NCBI GenBank assembly: GCA_949747515.1
Contig: CATKFO010000039.1
Location: 1-38,430, forward strand
Source of the DNA: an uncultured Eubacteriales bacterium
GTDB taxonomy: Bacteria > Bacillota > Clostridia > Oscillospirales > CAG-272
Reading direction: 5' to 3'
Length of the DNA: 38,430 bases
The translations under genes and the position numbers were made by a program. Shown in pieces: positions 16,438 to 26,500 of the stretch; the stretch's first letter is position 1; every line of letters begins with the position of its first letter. The notes under the pieces are model-generated. The model was not told the origin of the DNA. It searched no databases and was given only the letters and a program-made list of their open reading frames with translations.

Positions 16438-17031
16438 ATGAATATAGCGGTGTTTGCTTCTCATGAAGGCAGCGATTTGCAAGCGATTATAGACGGATGC
16501 AGGAATAATAAGATAAACGCGAGCGTGACGGCGGTGATTAGCAATAATGAAAACTCAACGGCCTTGAAAAGAGCTGACGAGGCGAACATACCGTCTTATC
16601 ATCTCAGCGCAAAAAAATTTGGCGATGAAGAAACGCTGGCAAATCATATTCTTGACGTTTTACAAAAACATAATGTAGATATCATATTTTTAGCGGGATA
16701 TATGAGAATGTTGCATATATCTATCCTTGAAAAATATGATAATAGGATTTTCAATATTCATCCCGCGTGTCTTCCTAAATTCGGCGGTAAGGGAATGTAT
16801 GGAATGAATGTTCATGCCGCCGTGATCGAGGCAAAAGAAAAGGAAACAGGCGTCACGATTCACAGGGTAAACGCTGAATATGATAGCGGTGAAATTATTG
16901 CTCAAACAAAAGTCCCCGTTTTAGAAAACGATACTCCGGAGACGCTTGCGGCGAGGGTATTGGAAAGAGAACACGAATTTATTGTAGAGGCGCTGTCCGA
17001 TATTGTAAACGGAAAAGTTATGCTGAAATAA
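16438..17031 (+). CDS. purN: Phosphoribosylglycinamide formyltransferase
   Basis: 197 residues, the standard length for PurN, which transfers a formyl group from 10-formyltetrahydrofolate to GAR in purine synthesis. The catalytic set is present: Asn106 and His108 in FNIHPACLP, and Asp149 in YDSGEI. The usual NGSNLQAI phosphate loop reads HEGSDLQAI here (residues 9-17), which retains the Gly-Ser pair. The gene has its own TGGAGGAA site and is separate from any other purine gene in the window; in many Clostridia purN lies within the pur operon, so this placement is notable. Confidence 0.93.
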   Translation: MNIAVFASHEGSDLQAIIDGCRNNKINASVTAVISNNENSTALKRADEANIPSYHLSAKKFGDEETLANHILDVLQKHNVDIIFLAGYMRMLHISILEKYDNRIFNIHPACLPKFGGKGMYGMNVHAAVIEAKEKETGVTIHRVNAEYDSGEIIAQTKVPVLENDTPETLAARVLEREHEFIVEALSDIVNGKVMLK

Positions 17032-17086
17032 AACGTCCGATAAGCGATCTAAAATTAATGTATTCCTTAGGCAAGGAGGATACTCG

Positions 17087-18097
17087 ATGAGGTTCAAAAG
17101 AAAAAAGACAAATAGCTTGACTGAAACAGGAATGGAAATTTCATGTTCTGAAAAAAGCGCGCAGGAAGAAAATAGTATAGAATTGCTTCGGTCTCTTGAC
17201 GCCGCCGAAGATGAAATGCAGACTTTTTACGACGAGATGACAATGTCGGACGACTTGAATAAAACTGAAATTATTGTTCAAACAAAGCTTGCGTCCTTCA
17301 GACGCGCGTCTTCAAATATTTTAAAGGCTTATCAGCGGATTGCTATTATAAACGACGAGCTTTCCGCAAGATGGAACGATCTGGCCAAAAGCAAAAGAAG
17401 AAAAATTATTCCGGCTCCTCCGCCGAACGCTGTGATTGATCTTGCGGAAAAAAATCCGGATTACTTTGCACGTGGTATTAGTCCTTATAAGCTGCTCCTC
17501 GTATTCTACATAGGTAGCTTTCTCGGAGTTGCTATAGAGCTTTTGTGGTGTTTTTTAACGCGAGGTTATATTGAAAGCAGATCAGGCTTGGTTGTCGGGC
17601 CGCTAAATCCGCTGTACGGCTTTGGCGCGGTTGCGTTTACCGTAGCCCTATATAGGTTCAGAAATAAAGGGCGATGGATATCTTTCCTCGGAGGAATGTT
17701 TGTAGGAAGTATTGTCGAATATTTTTGTTCATGGGGACAGGAATTCGTCGTGGGTTCGCGTTCGTGGGACTACAGCGATATGCCGTTTAATCTTAACGGC
17801 AGAATATGTCTTCTATATTCGGCTTTTTGGGGAATACTCGGCGTATTCCTTATAAAAACCGTATATCCATGGCTAGCAAAATTTATTCTTAAGATACCTA
17901 ATAGGGCTGGTAAATGGATAACGTGGATATTCGGAGCTATTTACGCGGTCGATTGTATTTTAACTCTATTTGCGTTGCTCAGATGGTCCCAAAGAGTCAA
18001 TTTTGTCGAAACGACAAATCCATTCTGGCAATTTTTTGACTCGGCTTTCCCCAATGAACGTATGGAAAAAATATATGCTAATATGGAGTTCAACTGA
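17087..18097 (+). CDS. CmpB-like membrane protein with cytoplasmic N-domain, copy 2
   Basis: 336 residues from ATG 17087 after AAGGAGGA. Residues 1-125 are hydrophilic and helical, with a likely coiled coil. Then come about five membrane helices with the same landmarks as copy 1: GSFLGVAIELLWCFLTRGY, VGPLNPLYGFG and SRSWDYSDMPFNLNGRICLLYS. The shared W-DYSD...N..G.IC element marks both as PF06541-type proteins. The extra N-terminal domain distinguishes it from copy 1. Role unknown; it could be a membrane scaffold or transporter subunit. Confidence 0.75.
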   Translation: MRFKRKKTNSLTETGMEISCSEKSAQEENSIELLRSLDAAEDEMQTFYDEMTMSDDLNKTEIIVQTKLASFRRASSNILKAYQRIAIINDELSARWNDLAKSKRRKIIPAPPPNAVIDLAEKNPDYFARGISPYKLLLVFYIGSFLGVAIELLWCFLTRGYIESRSGLVVGPLNPLYGFGAVAFTVALYRFRNKGRWISFLGGMFVGSIVEYFCSWGQEFVVGSRSWDYSDMPFNLNGRICLLYSAFWGILGVFLIKTVYPWLAKFILKIPNRAGKWITWIFGAIYAVDCILTLFALLRWSQRVNFVETTNPFWQFFDSAFPNERMEKIYANMEFN

Positions 18098-18144
18098 ATA
18101 ACTATGTTGAAAAAACAAATAAGAGGGAAGATGTGGAGAGCCGT

Positions 18145-18762
18145 ATGAATAAAAAAATAGTCCCATTTTGGGAGGAAGCATATCGGGAGTATGAAGCCAT
18201 TGCATTTTCCAATGAGCCTAATGCAACTATTACTGAATTTGAAAAAAAAATTAACACTCAGTCAAAGGTTTTAGACGCAGGGTGCGGAGAAGGCCAAAAC
18301 TCTATATATTTGGCTCAAAAGGGACATTATGTCGACGCTTTTGATTTATCTGAATATGGGATTGAAAAATTAAAATATAGATGTGAATTATCTAATACGC
18401 AGGTAAACGCGTTTGTAGCGGATTTAACTACATATCAATTTGAGCAGTATTATGATATGATTGTTTGTTTTGGAGCGCTGCATTTTGTAAATAAAAATGC
18501 TTGGAAAAGATTTATTATCAATGCCAAAGAATATACTAATATAGGCGGTATTCATATAATTCAAATATTTACAGACGCCGTGCCAGCGCCGGAGGATATT
18601 GCCCCTTTTGCAGTTGGTTTGGCAAAAGATGAGGAGATCAAAGAATTGTATACCGATTGGGACGTCCTACAGTTTAAGTCCTATGTGTTCGAAGATGAAC
18701 ATCCGAATTTTCCTAAACATTTGCATGCGTCAAATAAAATTGTTGCCAGAAAAATGAGGTAA
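18145..18762 (+). CDS. Class I SAM-dependent methyltransferase (TehB-like)
   Basis: 205 residues starting at ATG 18145, seven bases after GGAG; an in-frame GTG at 18133 is possible. Motif I is VLDAGCGEGQNSIYLA (about 42-57), followed by DAFDLSEYGIEKL and a post-I DLTTYQFEQYYDMIVCFGALHF segment. The overall order resembles TehB-like and other small-molecule methyltransferases. It lies 47 bases after the CmpB-like gene in the same direction. Substrate unknown. Confidence 0.8.
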   Translation: MNKKIVPFWEEAYREYEAIAFSNEPNATITEFEKKINTQSKVLDAGCGEGQNSIYLAQKGHYVDAFDLSEYGIEKLKYRCELSNTQVNAFVADLTTYQFEQYYDMIVCFGALHFVNKNAWKRFIINAKEYTNIGGIHIIQIFTDAVPAPEDIAPFAVGLAKDEEIKELYTDWDVLQFKSYVFEDEHPNFPKHLHASNKIVARKMR

Positions 18763-18862
18763 TGCATAGAATTCTCGGAAAACATAATTTTAACTATTCC
18801 TCCGAAATTTTATAAATATACGCACTGGTATTTACAATAGATTTTTATGGAAAATTAGTAAT

Positions 18863-18914
18863 AAAATCGCCTTTGTTTTTCAATTACACGACGAAACAAG
18901 GGCGATTTTATTTT
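18863..18914. terminator. Bidirectional terminator
   Basis: AAAATCGCCTTTGTTT (18863-18878) pairs with AAACAAGGGCGATTTT (18894-18909), one wobble pair, with T-rich flanks on both strands. It separates the convergent methyltransferase and GrpB genes. Confidence 0.85.
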
Positions 18915-18922
18915 GAGTTATT

Positions 18923-19486
18923 TTAATACCTATACCCATATTCTGCCTTTGCTTTTCTTGTATATTTTAAAACAAACTCGCTTTTTGCATTTGTGTAAGC
19001 GTCTCGATTGAACTTATACTTTTTTGAAAGAAAAACTTTTAATTTAACGTATTCCTCTGCAATAATAGGATTATCATTCATATAATCCCTAAAATACAAT
19101 TCATCGTTATCACCAAAATAGCGTAAATGTAAGTGAAATACTTTTTCTGCAAATCCTTTTTCCGTATACCCCTTACAAAAAGATTTCCTATTTGTATTCT
19201 CAGACATACATGTATAACCGTATTTTTCAAGTAGTTCTTTTATGTTTTCCATCGAAATATCAGAAGAAATTTCAATCAAGATATCAATAATAGGTTTAGC
19301 TAATATATATTGTATCGCTGTGCTTCCAATTTGATTTATTTTAAAATCCATATCGTCCAAAGCGGCGGTTAGTATTATTTTTTCTTCTTCATACCATTCT
19401 CTCCAACATTTTTTATGTTCGGTAAGAATAATCGGAAAAAGCCTCCATAATTCGTCTAAAGTCATTTCGGATAAAGATTTACTCAT
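18923..19486 (-). CDS. GrpB-family protein (UPF0157)
   Basis: 187 residues. The GSTAIQYILAKPIIDILIEI block matches the nucleotidyltransferase-fold core of the GrpB family, with the Gly-Ser pair and the Asp of the predicted metal site. The later FHLHLRYFGDNDELYFRDYMND segment is typical of the family. GrpB proteins are often found singly in Firmicutes; some are fused to dephospho-CoA kinase, but the reaction is not established. No partner gene is evident here. Confidence 0.88.
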   Translation of the reverse strand: MSKSLSEMTLDELWRLFPIILTEHKKCWREWYEEEKIILTAALDDMDFKINQIGSTAIQYILAKPIIDILIEISSDISMENIKELLEKYGYTCMSENTNRKSFCKGYTEKGFAEKVFHLHLRYFGDNDELYFRDYMNDNPIIAEEYVKLKVFLSKKYKFNRDAYTNAKSEFVLKYTRKAKAEYGYRY

Positions 19487-19569
19487 ATCAGCCTCGCGAT
19501 CTTTTGAAGTTACTATGCGCTATCGTATTTTACAATAAGACGCGCGGCGCATAAGTAGTCCAAATATTT

Positions 19570-20163
19570 TTATATGCGTTTTTTCTTCTTTTTCTTTCTT
19601 ACGGAAAAGCCGAAGTCTCCTAAACGCTTTCCTATTGCGTAGTAGCTTCCATGAGAATAAGCGAGGAGATCAGCCTTCCACATTCGTATTTTACCGTTTT
19701 TATCGATAAGCGAGGAATCTACGTCCACGGCAAGTATATCCGCAACGAATACGTCGTGACTTCCAAGAGTAAGCTTTTGGCGTACTTTACATTCTATATT
19801 AACCGGACATTCGTCTATAATCGGAGAGGATATTTTGTCGGCCGGAGCGGTATGCAGTCCGCAAAGCTCAAATTTATTTACGTCCTTTCCGCTTTTTACG
19901 CCGCACATATCGCAAGCTGAAGCAAGAGAAGACGGAACAAGATTGACGACGAATTCTCCGCTTTCTTCGATCAATTTATAAGAATGACGTTCAGGGCGTA
20001 TTGAAATATATGTAACGGGGGGCTTTGTGCACATAATTCCAGTCCACGCCACTGTTATAATATTAGCGTTATCTCTGCTTCCGCAGCTCACCATTGTTGG
20101 AGGAACGGGAGATAACATTGTCCCGCCTTTAAATACTTTCTTTTTCATAAAGTGATATTCCAT
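19570..20163 (-). CDS. Flavin reductase-family protein (FMN-binding)
   Basis: 197 residues of the flavin-reductase/DIM6 fold: an N-terminal PVPPTMVSCGSRDNANIITVAWTG, the IRPERHSYKLIEESGEFVVNLV block and GSHDVFVADILAVDVD. Proteins of this group bind FMN and are flavin reductases or small flavoproteins in anaerobes. The C-terminus ends in a Lys-rich tail. The start at 20163 has no good ribosome binding site; Met6 at 20148 is an alternative. Confidence 0.9.
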   Translation of the reverse strand: MEYHFMKKKVFKGGTMLSPVPPTMVSCGSRDNANIITVAWTGIMCTKPPVTYISIRPERHSYKLIEESGEFVVNLVPSSLASACDMCGVKSGKDVNKFELCGLHTAPADKISSPIIDECPVNIECKVRQKLTLGSHDVFVADILAVDVDSSLIDKNGKIRMWKADLLAYSHGSYYAIGKRLGDFGFSVRKKKKKKRI

Positions 20164-20577
20164 TTCTGTTTTACGATATATAAGTTAATAAGATAGAGAG
20201 AAGGATTGATAATTCATGATAAATGAGATGAGTATCGCCACACTAAGTAAATTTCAAAGCTATTTAAGCGGCAGCGTTTCGGCGGAATGAGGCTATATGA
20301 TCAAGCATAGACGCAGGATACAATTTTATCCAGCGGTGCAACTTCAACGTTATCAAAGAGACAAGCCGTAAGGAATTATCTTCTATAGTAGTTGCAAACA
20401 AAATCGTATTTTTCACATTATCAATTATACGGCATACAGTAATAAAGAGGGAATAGCGGAAAGCTATATCCGATTATTTCCTTGTATTATGAATGGGTAA
20501 CTATGAAAATATCAGGAAAGGAACGATCCGTAAAAAGCGTTGAGCCTTAGATTGTAAAGAACGCGCGGATCCGTAAA
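20164..20577. other. 414-base stretch with no supported gene
   Basis: All frames are interrupted. Short open pieces exist, such as one of 15 codons starting near 20502, but none shows a recognisable domain. It may hold the remains of a gene plus the promoter of the ZIP transporter; I could not identify either. Confidence 0.5.
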
Positions 20578-21381
20578 ATGAATAATGTCGTACTAATGGC
20601 GCTGGTCGCAACAACGGGCACATGGCTTATCACCGCGCTCGGCGCCGCAATGGTCATATTTTTTAAAAATACTAATAAAAAAGCGTTGAATTTAATGCTT
20701 GGTTTTGCAGCCGGCGTCATGATTGCCGCAAGCTTTTGGTCTCTTCTTCAGCCAGCCATAGAGAGAGCTGAGACGCATTTAAATATTCCCGCATGGATAG
20801 TGGTAACCGTAGGATTTTTGTTTGGAGCCGTATTCATGTGGGCTTCGGATAAAACGGTCACGTTCGCACGCAAAAGGGTTGGAACGACGGTAACAGATAC
20901 GTCGAACCGGATAAACCGGATAATACTTTTATGCCTGTCCATTACGCTTCATAACATACCTGAAGGACTTGCGGTTGGAGTAGCGTTTGGAGCTTTGCAC
21001 TCTGAAGGATATCCTGCGGAAGCTCTTATGGGAGCCGTTACAATAGCAGTGGGTATCGGACTGCAAAATTTCCCTGAAGGCGCGGCGGTTTCTTTGCCTC
21101 TTCGAAGAGAAGGATGTTCGCGGCTTAAGAGCTTTTTTCTCGGTCAGGCGTCCGGAATGGTCGAGCCTATAGCGGGAGTCATCGGAGCTATAATGGTAGT
21201 GCATATTCAAACTATGCTGCCATATGCGCTGGCGTTTGCAGCCGGAGCTATGATACTCGTAGCAGTACATGAGCTGATACCCGAATGTCAACAGAATCAA
21301 AGCTCAAATCCTTACTTTGCCACTATGGGAATTGTAGCGGGATTTACCGCCATGATGCTGCTTGACGTAGCTCTTGGATAA
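20578..21381 (+). CDS. ZIP-family metal transporter (ZupT/GufA-like)
   Basis: 267 residues with eight predicted membrane helices. The two metal-binding helices carry HNIPEGLAVG (His125, Asn126, Glu129) and NFPEGAAVSLP (Asn164, Glu167), and GMVEPIAG (Glu196) is in the next helix, as in bacterial ZupT/GufA proteins. Helix 3 is followed by a short charged loop instead of the long His-rich loop of eukaryotic members. It should import Zn2+ or other divalent cations across the cytoplasmic membrane. The start at 20578 lacks a strong ribosome binding site, and no metal-responsive operator was seen before it. Confidence 0.93.
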   Translation: MNNVVLMALVATTGTWLITALGAAMVIFFKNTNKKALNLMLGFAAGVMIAASFWSLLQPAIERAETHLNIPAWIVVTVGFLFGAVFMWASDKTVTFARKRVGTTVTDTSNRINRIILLCLSITLHNIPEGLAVGVAFGALHSEGYPAEALMGAVTIAVGIGLQNFPEGAAVSLPLRREGCSRLKSFFLGQASGMVEPIAGVIGAIMVVHIQTMLPYALAFAAGAMILVAVHELIPECQQNQSSNPYFATMGIVAGFTAMMLLDVALG

Positions 21382-21470
21382 AACTGATTTTAGCTTTCAT
21401 AAGCAATTACTCGTAAATTTTAACATGGCAACAAGTCTTCTTATCTAATATTTTTCCATTTGACGCTTTT

Positions 21471-21516
21471 CCCTTGTTTTAGGCCGCTGCAAGCCTAAAC
21501 AAGGGATACTTTTTTA
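21471..21516 (+). terminator. Terminator after the ZIP transporter gene
   Basis: CCCTTGTTTTAGGC (21471-21484) pairs with GCCTAAACAAGGG (21493-21505), followed by ATACTTTTTT. Strong intrinsic terminator, 90 bases after the stop codon. Confidence 0.85.
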
Positions 21517-21588
21517 TGGTTATAGATTATATTGAGCTTGAAACGGAAACGGTTCTTCATCGACTATTACTAATCATTAAGTTGTTAT

Positions 21589-22161
21589 TTATGACAATCT
21601 ATTTTCGGGGAGGAGAACATTGTCCTCATATAAAAATAGTTCGCCATATTTATTTTCAAAAAACAAAACAGATATATCTTCCGACGCTCCATATAAGAAT
21701 AAATCCGGCGACAGTTGTTGAAACTGAGCGCGTTCGCCGATAGAAGTTTTAGTAATTAGATTATAACATCTATCGCATCGTTCTATCCATAATTTTTGAT
21801 AATCGGCCTCATTTAAAATGCGGTTTTCCAGACGTGCGATAGAAAGTAATTCAAATCTCTTAGCCCACTCAATATCCATCATATACATTTCTTTTCCGAT
21901 CGGGTTAGTTATAATATCGTCGTTGTCGTAGAAAACTGGCAAAGAAGATACTCCGCATTTATACGCTACATATGCTCTTGTGTGTCCGTCTGTAAGCGTA
22001 TATTTATTATTTCCAAAATCGTGTACCGGTAAAGGATGAATATCGGCAGTATTCGAAGCGTCAAACCATTCCGTTACAGACGCGATTTTTTTAGAGCTAA
22101 GATATATTTGACTTATACCAAGGCTGTCGATTTCAATTAACTTTATGCCGTCAAAATTCAT
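21589..22161 (-). CDS. ParB-like N-terminal domain protein
   Basis: 190 residues. KYTLTDGHTRAYVAYKCGVSSLPVFY (about 53-78) resembles the ParB/Srx nuclease-like core, where the DGHxR segment binds nucleotide. The N-terminus (IKLIEIDSLGISQIYLSSKKI) fits the first strand of the same fold. The remaining 100 residues are helical and unassigned. It lacks a DNA-binding helix-turn-helix and has no ParA beside it, so a role in chromosome partition is unlikely. Possible roles are an Srx-like or ATP/CTP-binding enzyme. Confidence 0.65.
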   Translation of the reverse strand: MNFDGIKLIEIDSLGISQIYLSSKKIASVTEWFDASNTADIHPLPVHDFGNNKYTLTDGHTRAYVAYKCGVSSLPVFYDNDDIITNPIGKEMYMMDIEWAKRFELLSIARLENRILNEADYQKLWIERCDRCYNLITKTSIGERAQFQQLSPDLFLYGASEDISVLFFENKYGELFLYEDNVLLPENRLS

Positions 22162-22214
22162 TTCTCGTACGCCTTTTCATAAAAAATAGGTTGTGTTTTA
22201 GGCTGAAGTTGTTT

Positions 22215-23414
22215 TTATTTAATTGTAGACTCATTTATTATTTCGTCCAATATTTTGTGAGCTGCTTTTTCTTTACTCATAAGATCAAGTCTACGTTCGC
22301 CGTTTTTTGTTATCAAAGTTATAATATTTGTGTCGCATCCGAATCCAGCTCCGTCGTCATTAAGAGAGTTGGAGCAAATCATATCGCAGTTTTTGCTGAA
22401 AAGTTTTTTTCGGGAATTCTCGATAACGTCGTCTGTCTCCATTGAAAAACCGCAAATAAACTGTCCTTTTTTCCGGTTTTCCACCAGATATTTTAGTATG
22501 TCGTCCGTACGCTTTAGCTCTATACTCATGTTTCCGTCTGATTTTTTTATTTTGCTGTCGGATACGTTTATGGGAGTATAGTCCGCTACGGCGGCGGACA
22601 TGACGACGATATCTTGGCAGCGCGATTCCGTACGAACAACCTCGAACATGTTTTTAGCGGAGTCTGTTTCAATTATCTTTACAAAAGGAGGATAATCGAC
22701 CGTGCAGCGCGCGGCTGCAAGAGTTACGTCGGCTCCTCGAAGCATAGCGGCTTTTGCTACGGCGACGCCCATTTTTCCGCTGGAATGGTTTGTAATAAAT
22801 CGAACCGGATCAATAGATTCTCTTGTCGCTCCGGCGGTAACAAGTATTTTCTTTCCAGAAAGATCTTTCTTATATGCTATTTCGCGAAGAATATAGTCGA
22901 CGATTACGGATTCTTCGGGCATTCTCCCGTCTCCGGTGTCTCCGTTTGCAAGCATACCTTTTTCTGGAGAAACTATTTCGTATCCGAAACGCTTAAGTCT
23001 TTCGATATTTTCCTTCACGATAGGATTATGATACATGTTATGATTCATGGCGGGGGATATAATTTTTGGGCATGCGCACGCCATAACCGTCGTCGTCAGC
23101 ATATCGTCGGCGATGCCTCCGGCAATTTTGCCTATTATATTTGCAGAGGCTGGAGCAATAACGACGAGGGAAGCCTTTTTTGCAAGCGCGACGTGTTCTA
23201 CGCTATGTTGAAAATTTCTGTCGAAAGTATCCGTAAGACACTTGTTTCCAGTCAAGGATTCAAACGTTATCGGGTTTATAAAATTCGCCGCGTTCTTCGT
23301 CATTATAACTTGAACGTCGCAGTTTAACTTTTTCAGCGCTCTTGCAATATTTGCGGATTTATATGCGGCGATACTTCCGGTGATTCCTAACACAACAGTT
23401 TTTCCGGTAAGCAT
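22215..23414 (-). CDS. coaBC: Bifunctional phosphopantothenoylcysteine decarboxylase/synthetase
   Basis: 399 residues. The N-terminal flavoprotein (CoaC) has GITGSIAAYKSANIAR, catalytic His74 in SVEHVALAKKA, and PAMNHNMYHNP. The C-terminal ligase (CoaB) begins near residue 182 with KILVTAGATRESIDPVRFITNHSSGKMG. It converts phosphopantothenate plus cysteine to phosphopantetheine on the way to coenzyme A. It is a single gene here, with no coaD or coaE nearby. The start is ATG 23414 after GAGGAGA. Confidence 0.97.
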   Translation of the reverse strand: MLTGKTVVLGITGSIAAYKSANIARALKKLNCDVQVIMTKNAANFINPITFESLTGNKCLTDTFDRNFQHSVEHVALAKKASLVVIAPASANIIGKIAGGIADDMLTTTVMACACPKIISPAMNHNMYHNPIVKENIERLKRFGYEIVSPEKGMLANGDTGDGRMPEESVIVDYILREIAYKKDLSGKKILVTAGATRESIDPVRFITNHSSGKMGVAVAKAAMLRGADVTLAAARCTVDYPPFVKIIETDSAKNMFEVVRTESRCQDIVVMSAAVADYTPINVSDSKIKKSDGNMSIELKRTDDILKYLVENRKKGQFICGFSMETDDVIENSRKKLFSKNCDMICSNSLNDDGAGFGCDTNIITLITKNGERRLDLMSKEKAAHKILDEIINESTIK

Positions 23415-23483
23415 ACTGTCTCCTCCTCAATTTTTTCTCAAATAAATTATTTCATTAAAGCCAACTTGCTCGCAAAACGCGAT

Positions 23484-23526
23484 AGCTACGGTATATGCGC
23501 GTGTAATTACATGCCTTACCGTAGCT
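23484..23526 (-). terminator. Terminator candidate after ileS
   Basis: AGCTACGGTA (23484-23493) pairs with TACCGTAGCT (23517-23526). On minus the stem is followed by GCGTTTTGC, a short T run. It lies between ileS and coaBC. Confidence 0.55.
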
Positions 23527-23540
23527 TATGCGTTTAAAAT

Positions 23541-26500
23541 TTATGCTTTTTCTATAGCGAGTATAAGTTTTTCACCGTTGATATCCCATTCGCGTGAGTT
23601 TTTATACTCTTCATTAGTAAATATAAACTTTCGTCCAAGAGCCGCGGACAAAATTTTGTCGGCGTATTTATCCATTATAGTTCTAAGAACCTTTGAGGGA
23701 GAAGCGTATATTATGATATTGTCTGTAACGACAAGATCGGATTCTTTTCTCATTGTTTGAATCTTCGATATTATTTCGCGAACAAATCCTTCGTCTACGA
23801 GATCTTCGGTAAGGCGCGTGTCGATAGCGACTGTTACGCCGTTGTCGGAAGTACAGAAATAACCGTCTTTTTGAGCTACCTCTATCAAAAGATCTTCCGC
23901 GGTTAGCCCTACTTCTTCGCCGTCGAAGTCAAATTTTATAACGCCTTTCTCATCAAGTTCTCGCTTTGCGGAATTTCCGTCCAAGTTTTCAGGAGAAAGC
24001 GCGGAGCGTATTTTTCCAAGAAGCTTGCCGTACTTGGGACCGACTGTTTTTAACTGCGGCTTGAAAGAAAAAGTTGAGAATTCCGATGCGTCGGAAACAA
24101 ACTTAACTTCTTTTAAATTAAGCTCGTCGCGAATTATATCGAGATAAAAACTGTCGAGATTTTCGTCGCTGCATATATACATGGCGGACAGAGGCTGACG
24201 GTTCTTAATGTTAGCGCCGTTTCTTGCGCTTCTTCCAAGAATTACAACGTCGAGAACAAATTTCATATTTCTTTCAAGCTCTTCATCGATCTTTTCAATA
24301 TCGGCTTCCGGGTATGAGCAAAGATGTATTGATTCAGGAGCGGACTCGTCTACCGAGCGGACAAGATTTTGATAAATTTCTTCCGTCATAAACGGAATCA
24401 TCGGAGCGGCGGCTTTTGAAATTGTAACAAGACATGAGTATAACGTCATGTAAGCGGCGTTTTTATCTTCGCTTTCTCCAGAAACCCAGAAACGCTCTCT
24501 GCATCGACGAACATACCAGTTAGACAGTTCGTCTACAAATTCTGAAAGCGTCTTCGCCGCTTCGGGAATTTTGTATTCAGAAAGGAAAGCGTCGGTTGAC
24601 TTAACCGTAGTATTCAAGCGGGAAATAATATATTTGTCCATTACGGTTAACTGAATGTCGTCAAAGGTATATTTAGTGGGATCAAACGAATCAATATTAG
24701 CATACAGAACCCAGAACGCATAGGTATTCCAAAGAGTTCCCATAAATTTACGCTGTCCTTCCGTAACGGCCTTTCCGCTGAACTTGGAAGGAAGCCAAGG
24801 AGCGGAATTCGTATAGAAATACCAGCGAATCGCGTCGGCGCCATAAGTTGCTAACGCTTCAAACGGGTCTACGGCGTTTCCCTTGGACTTTGACATCTTT
24901 TGACCGTTTTCGTCTTGAACGTGACCAAGGACGATAACGTTTTTATAGGGAGCTTTGTTAAATATCAAGGTTGAGATAGCCATTAGCGAATGGAACCATC
25001 CTCTGGTTTGGTCGACGCCTTCGGAAATGAATTCAGCGGGGAATTGAGATTCAAACAGTTCTTTATTTTCAAACGGATAATGATGCTGCGCGAACGGCAT
25101 GGAACCCGAGTCAAACCAACAGTCGATTACCTCTGGAACGCGGCGCATTGTTCCTCCGCATTCAGGGCATTTGAGAGTTATATCGTCGATGTGCGGTCTA
25201 TGAAGCTCGACGGTTTTAGCTTCCTCCATTCCGCTCATTTTGTATAGATCTTCTCGGCTTCCGACGCAGTGTCTGTGTCCGCATGAGCATTCCCATATAT
25301 TAAGAGGAGTTCCCCAATAACGATTGCGCGAGATAGCCCAGTCCTGAATATTTTCCAGCCAGTTGCCGAATCTGCCTTTACCTATTGAATCAGGTATCCA
25401 GTTTACGGTATTGTTATTTCTGATAAGATCGTCTTTTACGGCAGTTTCTTTAATGTACCATGATTCGCGAGCGTAATATATCAGAGGAGTATCGCATCTC
25501 CAGCAGAAAGGATAATCGTGCTCAAATTTTGGCGCGCTGAATAACAGTCCGCGACTCTCAAGATCCTTTAAGACGTCCGGATCGGCGTCTTTAACGAATT
25601 TTCCGGCGAACGGAGTATCTTCCGTCATGTTGCCAGCGCCGTCTACAAATTGTATAAAAGGGAGGTTGTAATTTTTTCCCACGCGGCTGTCGTCGTCTCC
25701 AAACGATGGAGCTATGTGGACGATACCTGTGCCGTCCGTCATAGATACATATCCGTCGCAGGTAACAAAATGAGCCTTGCCGCGAAGTTCTTTTACCTTT
25801 TTTCCTGTACAGTCAAAAAGCGGCTCGTATTCCTTCATTTCCAAGCTTTTTCCTGGGAATGTTTCGATAACTTCCCACGACAACTCTTGCCCCCCGAGAA
25901 CCGGCTGAAGCAGCTCTTCAGCCATATAATACGTATATCCGTCTGACGTTTTTACTTTACAATAAATTTCATCCGGATTTACGCAGAGAGCAAGGTTTGA
26001 CGGCAATGTCCATGGCGTAGTAGTCCATGCAAGAAAATATGCGTCTTCGCCGGCAACCTTAAATCTAACAACGGCCGAGCGTTCTTTCACCGCCTTATAA
26101 CCCTGAGCTACTTCCTGCGCTGAAAGCGGAGTACCGCAGCGGGGACAATATGGGACGACCTTAAAGCTTTTGTATAATAGACCGCGCTCCCAAATCTGCT
26201 TGAGGGCCCACCATTCCGATTCAATATAATCGTCGTTGTAGGTAACGTATGGATGTTCCATATCTACCCAGAAGCCCACGGTCTGCGAGAAATCTTCCCA
26301 CATGCCTTTGTATTTCCATACGGATTCTTTGCATTTATCAATAAACGGAGATAACCCGTATTCTTCAATCTGTTCTTTGCCGTCGAGGCCAAGAGATTTT
26401 TCAACCTCTATTTCTACGGGAAGTCCGTGAGTATCCCAGCCGGCTTTACGCGGAACATATTCTCCCTTCATGGTATGATACCGTGGAATCATATCTTTGA

